Assembly: GCA_023228745.1 (NCBI GenBank)
Contig: JALOAP010000168.1
Location: 1 to 6,766, forward strand
Reading direction: 5' to 3'
From: Dehalococcoidia bacterium
GTDB lineage: Bacteria > Chloroflexota > Dehalococcoidia > Tepidiformales > Tepidiformaceae
DNA length: 6,766 bases
Positions 1 to 6,164 of this stretch are shown piece after piece; position 1 is the first letter of the stretch, and the number at the start of each line of letters is the position of its first letter. Under the pieces are notes generated by a model. That model saw only the letters and a list, made by a program, of their open reading frames with translations, was not told the origin of the DNA and did no database searches. Made by a program: the position numbers and the translations under genes.

Positions 1-822
1 GGTGATGCCCTTGCCCACGAAGGCGACGTCGTAGCCTTCGCCATCGCGGCCGCGATAAGAGATGCGGACCAGCTTCGGAGGCTGATGGCTGCCCTTCGCG
101 ACGGAAAGGAGCGAGCCCATGCCCTTGCGCTCCATCTCCTCTCGTTCGAGCACTTCGACCTCGAGCCCGGCGGCGTTCGCCATCTCGGTTGCGCGCCCGG
201 CAAGGTCGGTGGGGGTCAGGTGGTTCGAAGGCTCGTTTGCCATGTCGCGCGCGAAGTTTGCAGCGTCGGCGAGGATGCGGCCGCGCTCGACGGCAGCCGT
301 GATGGCGGCGATCTTCGCCTGGTCCTGCTCGACGATGACGAGCTCGGCGAGTTCGGCCTTCTCGTCGTTCGTGTTGGTATTGTTGCCCTTGTGGCGGGTG
401 AACTTGTAGCCGCCAAGGAGCGCACCCTCGGCGATGGCCTGGGCACACGCTTCCGCATCGAGCCCGGCGATGCCAGCGCCGTGCAAGATGGTGGCGACGC
501 GGCCGACGCCCGGCTTGCGCACGTAGCGTGTGACGTTCGCAGCGAGATTGCGGACGGCATCAACGTCGAAATCGGCGGACTTACCGAGACCGGCAACAAC
601 GACGCGGTGCGCGGGGATCTTGCCGAAGGTGTGGATTGTTGTGAGCTCGCCGCTCTTGCCGCGGATGTCCCGGAGCTCGATGAGCTTCGAGATGGCGCCA
701 TCGAGCGCCCTGTCCACCGCTCCCGTGGCGCCGCCCGGCGCGGTGACGCCTTCGAAGAGGTTGACCACGACCACGTCGGCGTCGAAACCGGTGATGTCGC
801 CAGCGGAAACGCGAATGTCCAA
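1..822 (-). CDS. pepA: Leucyl aminopeptidase (M17 family), N-terminal 274 residues, cut by the window edge
   Basis: The minus-strand frame is open from a TTG at 822-820 to the window edge with no stop. It begins MDIRVSAGDITGFDADVVVV, typical of the N-terminal (macro-like) domain of M17 leucyl aminopeptidases. The last visible residues, about 255-274, read KLVRISYRG and then VAFVGKGIT. That is the start of the GKG(I/L)xFDxGG motif; its Lys, here residue 271, matches the first metal-ligand lysine of the family. The NTDAEGR catalytic motif lies beyond the edge. M17 enzymes are two-metal cytosolic exopeptidases that release N-terminal residues during peptide turnover, and are usually near 500 residues, so about half is present. 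The TTG start was chosen because a GGAGG (837-833) lies 10 bases upstream and no ATG/GTG fits as well. It is transcribed away from the PAP2 gene. Family assignment is firm; the exact start is likely. Confidence 0.9.
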   Translation of the reverse strand, partial: MDIRVSAGDITGFDADVVVVNLFEGVTAPGGATGAVDRALDGAISKLIELRDIRGKSGELTTIHTFGKIPAHRVVVAGLGKSADFDVDAVRNLAANVTRYVRKPGVGRVATILHGAGIAGLDAEACAQAIAEGALLGGYKFTRHKGNNTNTNDEKAELAELVIVEQDQAKIAAITAAVERGRILADAANFARDMANEPSNHLTPTDLAGRATEMANAAGLEVEVLEREEMERKGMGSLLSVAKGSHQPPKLVRISYRGRDGEGYDVAFVGKGIT

Positions 823-826
823 GATG

Positions 827-856
827 TTGTGACCTCCGGGCTGGATTTGCTAGGGT
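827..856 (+). promoter_or_regulatory. Possible extended -10 promoter for the PAP2 gene
   Basis: In the 103-bp divergent gap, TTGTGA (827-832) is followed after 18 bases by TGC-TAGGGT (TAGGGT at 851-856), which fits a weak -35 with an extended -10. It would place the start of transcription about 60 bases before the PAP2 ATG. The -35 overlaps the pepA ribosome binding region on the other strand. This rests on pattern matching only; two of six -10 bases deviate from consensus. Confidence 0.25.
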
Positions 857-925
857 GCGAGGCTGAGTGTAGCGGCCCGGGATCGAGGCGGGCAAAGGCC
901 CGGGAGTATTCGCGGAGGACCTGGG

Positions 926-1750
926 ATGGCCGTCGTTGAGCGCGCGGGGGTGCGCCGGCACGCAGAAGTGGCATGGCGCGCCACGGAACGAGTAGGCCTC
1001 CACGAGGCGGTCATCGTCGTTGTCTCGTTCCTTATCTACTTCGCCGTCCGCGGCATGGTGGTCGACCGCGCCGGGCAGGCGATGGTCAACGCCTTCGACC
1101 TGATCGCCCTCGAACGGAAGCTCGGGATCTATTGGGAGCTGGAGATGCAGTCCTGGATCCTCGATAGCTACGTGGTCATCAAGGCGATGAATTGGATCTA
1201 CTTCTGGGGACACATGCCGCTGGTGATCGTGTTCGCGGTGTGGCTTTGGGCGCGGCACCGCGCTGCCTACACGCTCACGCGCAACGCGTTCCTGGCCTCG
1301 GGCGCGATCGCGGTGGTGATCTATGCAACCTACCCCGTGGCGCCACCGCGGCTCGTGCCGTTCGCGGGCTACGTCGACACCATGGCCCTGTTCGACCGCG
1401 TGGGCTACAACGCCCAGGAAGTGAGCGCCTTCGTGAACCCGTTCGCGGCCGTGCCGAGCCTGCACTTTGGCTGGTCGCTGCTGCTTGGCGCGGTTATTGC
1501 GAAGGTTTCGCCGAGCCCGTTACTGAAGCTCGCGGGCGTACTCTGGCCGATTGCGATGTTCTTCTCGGTCGTGATGACTGGGAACCACTTCATCCTCGAT
1601 GCCGTGGCCGGCGCGGTCGTCTCGTTCGCCGGCCTCGGCATCGCCGTTGCCCTGCGGGAAGGACTCAGGTTCAAGGACTCAGGACTTAGTGAGCGGCATC
1701 GCAGTGCGGGTGCTGGGCCGGAGACTGGAACGCCCGTTGCTGAGTCCTAA
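926..1750 (+). CDS. PAP2-superfamily integral membrane phosphatase/phosphotransferase (Aur1/Ipt1-like, PAP2_3 type)
   Basis: A 274-residue membrane protein. Predicted hydrophobic segments lie at about 26-44, 83-109, 122-136, 181-193 and 202-243 (probably two helices in the last stretch). Catalytic-type PAP2 motifs are visible: YPVAPPRL at 136-143, AAVPSLHFGWS around H180, and GNHFILD with H221 and D225. The two histidines and the aspartate match the phospho-histidine mechanism of the superfamily. The first motif is the APPR form seen in the PAP2_3 group, which includes inositol-phosphorylceramide synthase-like proteins, rather than the KxxxxxxRP form. It likely acts on a lipid phosphate or phospholipid head group at the membrane; the substrate cannot be read from sequence. 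The ATG at 926 is preceded by GGAGG (914-918) at 7-base spacing. The last 25 or so residues are polar, low in conservation and partly encoded by a repeat (see 1659-1769). Monocistronic in appearance; it converges on the flavin reductase gene with a 22-bp gap. Confidence 0.85.
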   Translation: MAVVERAGVRRHAEVAWRATERVGLHEAVIVVVSFLIYFAVRGMVVDRAGQAMVNAFDLIALERKLGIYWELEMQSWILDSYVVIKAMNWIYFWGHMPLVIVFAVWLWARHRAAYTLTRNAFLASGAIAVVIYATYPVAPPRLVPFAGYVDTMALFDRVGYNAQEVSAFVNPFAAVPSLHFGWSLLLGAVIAKVSPSPLLKLAGVLWPIAMFFSVVMTGNHFILDAVAGAVVSFAGLGIAVALREGLRFKDSGLSERHRSAGAGPETGTPVAES

Positions 1751-1769
1751 GCCCTGATCCCTAAGTCCT
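1659..1769. repeat. Clustered AGGACTYAG motifs in direct and inverted copies across the PAP2 stop codon
   Basis: AAGGACTCAGG occurs at 1659-1669 and 1673-1683, and AGGACTTAG at 1681-1689. The inverted forms CTGAGTCCT (1740-1748) and CTAAGTCCT (1761-1769) follow about 50 bases later. Each 9-mer pairs perfectly with its inverted mate (1674-1682 with 1740-1748; 1681-1689 with 1761-1769), so alternative stems are possible, although these two pairings cross rather than nest. The PAP2 stop codon TAA (1748-1750) lies inside an inverted copy. No T-run follows, so a standard intrinsic terminator is not supported. It could be a dispersed intergenic repeat or a folded 3' end between convergent genes. 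Confidence 0.6.
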
Positions 1770-1772
1770 CTC

Positions 1773-2249
1773 CTACCCGCCGTAGTTGACGCCGACTTCC
1801 TTCAGTGTGAGGGTGTCGGTCTCACGGTGGACGCCAGCCTCGATTACCTCACCGACGACGACCGAGTGGTCGCCCACGTCGAGGACGTTTCGGACCTCGC
1901 ACTCGAACCAGGCGGGGGCATCCACGATGATCGGTGCGCCAGTGGTCTTCGTCTCGAACTCGTAGCCTGCGAGCTTGTTACCCTCCGGCTCCACGTGCTT
2001 GAAGTACGCGAAGGCGATATCGCGCTGGCCGGTGCCGAGCACGCTGATAGCGAACTTGCCGGTCGCTTTCACGAGGTCATAGGTCTCGGTGCCGCCTTTG
2101 ACACCGACGACAACGATCGGCGGCTGGAACGACGCCTGGGTGATCCAATTCACCGTTGAAGCCGTTGCCTGTTGTCCCTCGCCCACCCCGAGCACGAAGA
2201 GACCGTAAGGAATCATCCGGAGCGCCGTCTTTTTCGCCTGTTCGTCCAT
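1773..2249 (-). CDS. Flavin reductase-like domain protein (FMN-binding split barrel)
   Basis: A 158-residue soluble protein matching the flavin_Reduct pattern along its whole length. An N-terminal strand (RMIPYGLFVLGV, about 11-22) is followed by the flavin-site stretch ATASTVNWITQASFQPP (28-44) and VVVGVKGGTETYDLVKATGKFAISVL (46-71). Near the C terminus, GDHSVVVGEV (126-135) matches the conserved GDHxxxxGxV of the family. Such proteins bind FMN/FAD and reduce it with NAD(P)H, often as the small partner of a monooxygenase, or serve as FMN-bound oxidoreductases. No monooxygenase is visible here, so the partner is unknown. The ATG start has GGAGG at 5-base spacing and the stop is TAG. It lies 66 bases downstream of the small barrel-like gene on the same strand and may share its transcript. 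Confidence 0.88.
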   Translation of the reverse strand: MDEQAKKTALRMIPYGLFVLGVGEGQQATASTVNWITQASFQPPIVVVGVKGGTETYDLVKATGKFAISVLGTGQRDIAFAYFKHVEPEGNKLAGYEFETKTTGAPIIVDAPAWFECEVRNVLDVGDHSVVVGEVIEAGVHRETDTLTLKEVGVNYGG

Positions 2250-2315
2250 GAATGCCTCCGATAGCTTGTTGCCCGGGCAGCATCGCTCGTTTGGCGGTGA
2301 GGTAGCAAGGGTTGT

Positions 2316-2645
2316 TCAGCTTCGCGACTGGAAGACAGGGAGCGGACCGAGCGGTGCGAAGATTTCAATCTGGAGCTCGTCGAGGCTCCCTGCCCACTGC
2401 GTCCACGTCCCGCGAGCGTACTGTGCCTCCGGGCTGGAGAGTACGGTCTGGACGGCATCGGTGTCGGTGAAGCTATAGAGACCGAGCCAGGTGCCTGCAG
2501 GCGTCTTCCCGGCGCGCACCTCGCCAATCCCGGGGATGTGGTGCACGTCGGGCAAGTGGATGGCCAAAAACCAGTGTTCGAAGCGCTCCGCCGCCTCGGG
2601 CAACGGCCTGGCGCGGACCAAAAGGAAAGGGCGGTCGTCGTTCAC
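2316..2645 (-). CDS. Small protein of probable dimeric alpha/beta-barrel fold, function unknown
   Basis: A 109-residue soluble protein. The opening strand (PFLLVRARPL, 6-15) is followed by a helix with FEHWFLAIHLPDVHHIPGIGEVRAG (22-46). That H-L-P-D-V...P-G-I pattern resembles EthD/ABM-type ferredoxin-like dimeric barrels, where the next strand pair carries the substrate pocket. WLGLYSFTDTDAVQTVLSSPE (53-73) fits the second strand and helix of the fold. I assign fold, not function. The start is GTG at 2645-2643, preceded by GGAGGAGG (2663-2656) at 10-base spacing. It overlaps the kinase stop by 4 bases (GTGA), which implies translational coupling. The stop is TGA. Confidence 0.75.
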   Translation of the reverse strand: MNDDRPFLLVRARPLPEAAERFEHWFLAIHLPDVHHIPGIGEVRAGKTPAGTWLGLYSFTDTDAVQTVLSSPEAQYARGTWTQWAGSLDELQIEIFAPLGPLPVFQSRS

Positions 2646-3178
2646 CCGGTAGCAGCCTCCTCCAGCAACCTCGCGACGAGTTCAACGCTCGGCCCGAGCG
2701 GAAAACGTGTGTCGACCACGACGACGGGGACGCTGAAGCGCTGGGCCCGCCCCCGCATCATCTCATACACACCGAGGTCCGCTTGCGACCAGCCATCACG
2801 GGGCCGCGCGAGGCGTTCGCGGATGGTTTCTTCCGGCGCGACGATGCGGACAGCGACAAGGGGGACTCCAGTCCGCGCCGCGAGTTGGAGGAAGCGCCGG
2901 CGATCCTTTGCTGTCAGGTTGGTCGCGTCGACCACCACCGTTTCGCCCTTCCGCAGCGCTGTGGCGGCCTGGCGTTCAGCGCTGCGGAAGACGCGGGCGT
3001 GTTCGGGCGGGGTGTAGGCCGGTTGGGCTGCGAAGGCACGGCGAATGGCATCACTCTCGATGTGGACGTGGGGCAGGCGCTCGGCGAGGTTTCGTGCAAA
3101 AGTGGTCTTACCGGCGCCGGGAAGACCGGAAAGAATGACGAGGCCGCAGGGGCGCGAATTCGCTTTGCTGTTGGACAT
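2642..3178 (-). CDS. P-loop kinase-like ATPase (AAA_33 / polynucleotide kinase-like)
   Basis: A 178-residue protein with a clear Walker A, GLPGAGKTT (18-26), soon after the first strand. It is followed by HIESDAIRRAF (39-49), the nucleoside-kinase-like ESDxIR segment, and VVVDATNLTAKDRRRF (81-96), the DATN motif plus arginine cluster of AAA_33 kinases. ERLARPRDGW (121-130) is a likely lid arginine region. This family phosphorylates small molecules, nucleotides or nucleic acid ends in the cytosol; the substrate here is unknown. The frame extends further upstream (to 3373) but that part overlaps rpsO antisense and is not protein-like for this family. The ATG at 3178 gives MSNSKANSRPCGLVILSG, the normal lead-in to Walker A. 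No good Shine-Dalgarno is visible before it, so a leaderless or weakly initiated message is possible. It is divergent from rpsO by 58 bases and is first gene of the minus-strand group. Confidence 0.85.
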   Translation of the reverse strand: MSNSKANSRPCGLVILSGLPGAGKTTFARNLAERLPHVHIESDAIRRAFAAQPAYTPPEHARVFRSAERQAATALRKGETVVVDATNLTAKDRRRFLQLAARTGVPLVAVRIVAPEETIRERLARPRDGWSQADLGVYEMMRGRAQRFSVPVVVVDTRFPLGPSVELVARLLEEAATG

Positions 3179-3236
3179 AGCGTGTGATACCGTGCTTCTG
3201 TTGACACGATAGGCAAAGGACAGAAGAAGAAGAAGG
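3179..3236. promoter_or_regulatory. Divergent kinase/rpsO intergenic region with a TTGACA box and AAG repeat
   Basis: This 58-base gap must hold, or lie near, promoters for both genes. A consensus -35 hexamer TTGACA sits at 3201-3206, but the position 17 bases on (3224-3229) is AGAAGA, so no matching -10 is seen. A GATACC at 3186-3191 with TTTGCT at 3164-3169 (16-base spacer) is a weak alternative for the plus strand. The right end is a purine run of AAG units (about 3222-3236) that touches the rpsO start and probably serves as its ribosome binding site. Confidence 0.35.
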
Positions 3237-3503
3237 TTGCTGACCCAAGAGCGCAAGACCGAATTGATTAAGAGCTTCGGGCTCCGTGAGGGCGACACGG
3301 GGTCGCCAGAGGTGCAGGTCGCGATCCTTACCGACCGCATCAAGTATCTCACCGAGCACCTGAAGGCGAACAAGCACGACTACCACACTCGTCGTGGCCT
3401 GTTGAAGCTTGTCGGCCAGCGCCGCCGGCAGCTTCGCTACCTGAACCGGAAGGATGTCAACCGGTACCGCGACGTCATCGCGCGCCTCGGCCTCCGCAAG
3501 TAA
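3237..3503 (+). CDS. rpsO: 30S ribosomal protein S15 (uS15)
   Basis: A complete 88-residue uS15, close to the 88-89 residues usual in bacteria. Signature stretches are DTGSPEVQVAILTDRI (20-35), the HDYHTRRGLLKLVGQRRRQL block (47-66), and the C-terminal YRDVIARLGLRK. S15 binds the 16S rRNA central domain, including the three-way junction of helices 20-22, early in 30S assembly, and in E. coli represses its own mRNA. Start: TTG at 3237 gives MLTQERKTEL, which aligns one residue short of the common MAITQERK form, and an in-frame TAG at 3210 rules out a longer one. The purine-rich GAAGG directly abuts the TTG, an unusually short spacing. pnp follows, the classic bacterial gene order. The stop TAA lies in the loop of a terminator-like hairpin. 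Confidence 0.97.
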   Translation: MLTQERKTELIKSFGLREGDTGSPEVQVAILTDRIKYLTEHLKANKHDYHTRRGLLKLVGQRRRQLRYLNRKDVNRYRDVIARLGLRK

Positions 3504-3519
3504 CGCGGAGGCCTTTGTT
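3489..3519 (+). terminator. Intrinsic terminator/attenuator overlapping the rpsO stop codon
   Basis: GGCCTCCGC (3489-3497) and GCGGAGGCC (3505-3513) form a perfect 9-bp GC-rich stem with a 7-base loop AAGTAAC that contains the rpsO TAA. TTTGTT follows at 3514-3519. The left arm encodes the last residues of S15 (GLRK), so translating ribosomes would cover it. It probably separates rpsO from pnp transcription at least in part; the T-run is short and interrupted, so read-through is likely. Confidence 0.7.
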
Positions 3520-3665
3520 CATCTCGCGCAGGCGGGTGACTCTCCTCTCGAACTAGCCCTTTGCCCCGCGCCCACACACCCGGGGACGGTTCTGGCGTTG
3601 GCACTTGTGGGGTACTGGCCCCATTGGGCGAAAAGAGCAGAGTACGAAAAGAGTTTGGGACAGGA
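3520..3665 (+). promoter_or_regulatory. rpsO-pnp spacer / pnp leader with two small hairpins
   Basis: The spacer has no convincing gene. Two short stems can form: CCCCG (3564-3568) with CGGGG (3581-3585), and TGGGG (3608-3612) with CCCCA (3619-3623, 6-base loop). In enterobacteria the pnp leader hairpin is cut by RNase III and used for PNPase autoregulation; whether these weaker stems do anything similar is inference. Just before the pnp ATG the sequence is GGGACAGGA, giving GGGA at 5-base spacing as the ribosome binding site. No clear promoter was found. Confidence 0.35.
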
Positions 3666-6092
3666 ATGAAAACGTACGAGATAGAAGTCGGGGGACGTCC
3701 CCTCACCATCCAGCACGGCATCCTCGCCGGACAGGCAAACGGCGCCGTCACGGTGCGCCAGGGAGACACCGTCGTGCTGGTTACGGCCTGCATGGCCCAG
3801 CCTCGGGAAGGCATCGATTTCTTCCCCCTCACGGTCGACTACGAAGAGCGCCTTTACGCCGTCGGTAAGATCCCCGGTGGCTTTCCTCGCCGCGAAGGCC
3901 GCGCGAGCACCGATGCCATCCTCGCGATGCGCCTCACCGACCGCCCCATCCGCCCGCTCTTCCCGGATGGCTTCCGCAACGAAGTCCAGATCATCGCGAC
4001 GACGCTTTCCGCTGACCGCGAGAACCAGCCGGACACGCTGATCACCATCGGCGCCAGCGCCGCGCTCTCCATCAGCGATATCCCGTTCAACGGGCCCGTG
4101 AGCGCCGTACGCGTGACCAAGCTCGACGGCGAATACATCGTGAACCCGACCTTCGAGCAGGCGGAAGAAGGTGAACTTGACCTCATCGTCGCCGGTACGA
4201 AGGATGCCGTCGTGATGGTCGAAGCAGGTGCGAAGGAAGCACCCGAAGCGGACATCATCGAAGCCATCGAAGTCGCCATGGAGGCGAACCGCGAGATTAT
4301 CGCGCTGCAGGAGCAGATCGCGGCGGAGGCGAACGTCACGAAGGCTCCGTTCGTTCCGCACGTTCCGAACGAAGAGGCGAATGCCGCCGTTGCGGACTAC
4401 CTGAAGGACCGCATCGCCGAAGTCGTTGCGACTGCGGCAAGCGAGCGCAGCGAGGCGAATAAGGCGATTCGCGCCGAGCTCGTGGAGCGCTTTGGCGAGC
4501 AGTTCACACCAAGCGAACTTGGCGATGCGCTCTACAACGTCATCAAGAAGGCGATGCGCCAGCAGATCCTCGAAGAGGGTCGTCGCGCCGATGGCCGTGA
4601 TGTGAAGCAGATTCGCGACCTCGACATCCATGTGGGTGTGCTGCCGCGAACCCACGGGAGCGGCCTCTTCAAGCGCGGCGAGACGCAGGTGCTCACCATC
4701 GCCACGCTCGGCGGGATCAGCATGGCGCAGAAGCTCGACACCCTCTCGCCCGAGGAGTCGAAGCGGTATATGCATCACTACAACTTCCCGCCCTATTCGG
4801 TCGGCGAAGTTCGTCCCATGCGCGGCGCAGGCCGCCGCGAGATCGGCCACGGCGCACTCGCCGAGCGCGCGCTCGAGCCGGTGCTCCCGAGCCAGGACGA
4901 GTTCCCGTACGCGCTTCGCCTTGTGAGCGAAGTCATGTCCTCCAACGGCTCCACCTCCATGGCCAGCGTCTGTGGTTCAACCCTCGCGCTCATGGATGCC
5001 GGTGTGCCCGTCTCCGCCCCGGTCGCGGGCATCGCGATGGGCCTCATCATGGGCGAAGACGGGAACTACAAGATCCTCACCGACATCGCCGGCCAGGAAG
5101 ACTTCATGGGCGACATGGACTTCAAGGTCGCCGGTACGAAGGACGGCATCACCGCGCTGCAGATGGACATCAAGATCGGTGGTGTCTCCCGCGAGCTGCT
5201 CCAGAGCGCGCTCGAACAGGCGCGCGAGGCGCGTGAATTCCTCCTGGAGCGGATGCACGAAGTCATCGCTGCACCGCGCGAGGAGGTCTCGGACTACGCA
5301 CCGAAGATGTACCGCCTCAAGATCAACCCGGAGCTCATCGGCACGCTAATCGGCCCCGGTGGCAAGACCGTGCGGAAGATCCAGGAAGAGGCGGGCGGCG
5401 CCACTATCGACATCGAAGAAGATGGCAGCGTGTTCGTCGGTGCGATCAACGAGGAGATGGCACGCAAGGCCATCCAGATGATCGAGGGCCTGACGAAAGA
5501 GGTGAAGGTCGGCGAGATCTACACCGGCAAGGTGACGCGCCTGCTGAACTTCGGGGCGTTCGTCGAAATCCTCCCCGGCAAGGAGGGCCTCGTCCATATC
5601 TCGGCGCTTGGCGCAGACCATGTGGATAGCGTGGAAGACGAGGTGAGCACTGGCGACGAAGTGACCGTCATGGTCACGGAGATCGACAACCTGGGCCGCA
5701 TCAATCTTTCGCGGCGAGCGGTCCTGCTGGGCGAAGAGCCGCCGGCTCCATCCGCCGGCGGTGATCGCGGGCGCGGTGGCCGCGGTGGCCGCGGAGGTGA
5801 CCGTGGGCCGCGCAACGGCGGCCGCGGCGAACGCGGCGGCGGACGTGGTGGCGACCGCGGCGACCGCGGGGATCGCGGTGGCGACCGTGACCGCGGGCCT
5901 CGCGGTGGCGGTGCTCCGCGCGGCCGGGAGTTTGGTGGCGCACAGCGGGGCGGAAGTGCTCCGGTTGGCGGCGCCAGCCGCGGCTGGGTTCGCCGCTCCG
6001 ACTCCGACTTCGATGGGCCGCCCGCTCCTCCTCCTCCGCCTCGCCCGGGTCTCGGCGGCGCGAGCCGCTACGGCGACGACGACGAGGACTAA
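3666..6092 (+). CDS. pnp: Polyribonucleotide nucleotidyltransferase (PNPase) with long RGG-rich tail
   Basis: An 808-residue PNPase, a trimeric 3'-5' phosphorolytic exoribonuclease that degrades mRNA and can add heteropolymeric tails. Domains in order: first RNase PH core from MKTYEIEVGGRPLTIQHG; helical linker around 210-300; second RNase PH core with FKRGETQVLTIATLG and the catalytic stretch TDIAGQEDFMGDMDFKVAGT (472-491), where D479, D485 and K487 match E. coli D486, D492 and K494; KH domain from about 548 with GPGGK at 563-567; S1 domain about 613-688. The core ends near residue 690, close to E. coli PNPase (711). The further 119 or so residues are a disordered tail: RGG/RGD/GGR repeats at 700-763, then SDSDFDG, a proline run (785-794) and acidic GDDDED at the end. 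The ATG at 3666 was chosen because MKTYEIEVGG is the normal PNPase start; an in-frame TTG at 3561 would add 35 non-conserved residues. A strong terminator follows. Confidence 0.97.
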   Translation: MKTYEIEVGGRPLTIQHGILAGQANGAVTVRQGDTVVLVTACMAQPREGIDFFPLTVDYEERLYAVGKIPGGFPRREGRASTDAILAMRLTDRPIRPLFPDGFRNEVQIIATTLSADRENQPDTLITIGASAALSISDIPFNGPVSAVRVTKLDGEYIVNPTFEQAEEGELDLIVAGTKDAVVMVEAGAKEAPEADIIEAIEVAMEANREIIALQEQIAAEANVTKAPFVPHVPNEEANAAVADYLKDRIAEVVATAASERSEANKAIRAELVERFGEQFTPSELGDALYNVIKKAMRQQILEEGRRADGRDVKQIRDLDIHVGVLPRTHGSGLFKRGETQVLTIATLGGISMAQKLDTLSPEESKRYMHHYNFPPYSVGEVRPMRGAGRREIGHGALAERALEPVLPSQDEFPYALRLVSEVMSSNGSTSMASVCGSTLALMDAGVPVSAPVAGIAMGLIMGEDGNYKILTDIAGQEDFMGDMDFKVAGTKDGITALQMDIKIGGVSRELLQSALEQAREAREFLLERMHEVIAAPREEVSDYAPKMYRLKINPELIGTLIGPGGKTVRKIQEEAGGATIDIEEDGSVFVGAINEEMARKAIQMIEGLTKEVKVGEIYTGKVTRLLNFGAFVEILPGKEGLVHISALGADHVDSVEDEVSTGDEVTVMVTEIDNLGRINLSRRAVLLGEEPPAPSAGGDRGRGGRGGRGGDRGPRNGGRGERGGGRGGDRGDRGDRGGDRDRGPRGGGAPRGREFGGAQRGGSAPVGGASRGWVRRSDSDFDGPPAPPPPPRPGLGGASRYGDDDED

Positions 6093-6112
6093 GCAGCCTC
6101 GGTAACACACGT

Positions 6113-6146
6113 GAAGGGCGCCCAACGGGCGCCCTTCTTGCTGTTT
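6113..6146 (+). terminator. Strong intrinsic terminator of pnp
   Basis: GAAGGGCGCCC (6113-6123) and GGGCGCCCTTC (6127-6137) form a perfect 11-bp stem with a 3-base loop AAC, followed by TTGCTGTTT. It starts 20 bases after the pnp stop. On the opposite strand the stem lacks a following T-run, so it would serve the convergent minus-strand genes poorly. Confidence 0.85.
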
Positions 6147-6164
6147 GGGGAAAGGCCGTGCTGG

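Noticed and set aside
874..904. Two GGCCCGGG copies (874-881 and 897-904) as an operator
   Set aside because: Short, self-palindromic GC words are common at this base composition and there is no further support.
85..939. Long plus-strand open frame antisense to pepA
   Set aside because: It is the shadow of pepA in high-GC DNA; the minus-strand frame gives a recognisable M17 aminopeptidase.
3179..3373. N-terminal extension of the kinase frame up to 3373
   Set aside because: It lies antisense over rpsO and adds residues unlike the family; the ATG at 3178 leads directly into the Walker A motif.
3561..3665. 35-residue N-terminal extension of PNPase from TTG 3561
   Set aside because: The extension is not PNPase-like and covers the leader; MKTYEIEVGG at 3666 is the normal family start.
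3519..4850. 443-codon minus-strand frame opposite pnp
   Set aside because: It is antisense to highly conserved PNPase domains and shows no recognisable domain; a GC-driven shadow.
5761..6105. Ala/Val-rich plus-strand frame overlapping the pnp tail
   Set aside because: It is the +2 shadow of the GGC/CGC repeat DNA; the hydrophobic look follows from the repeat composition.
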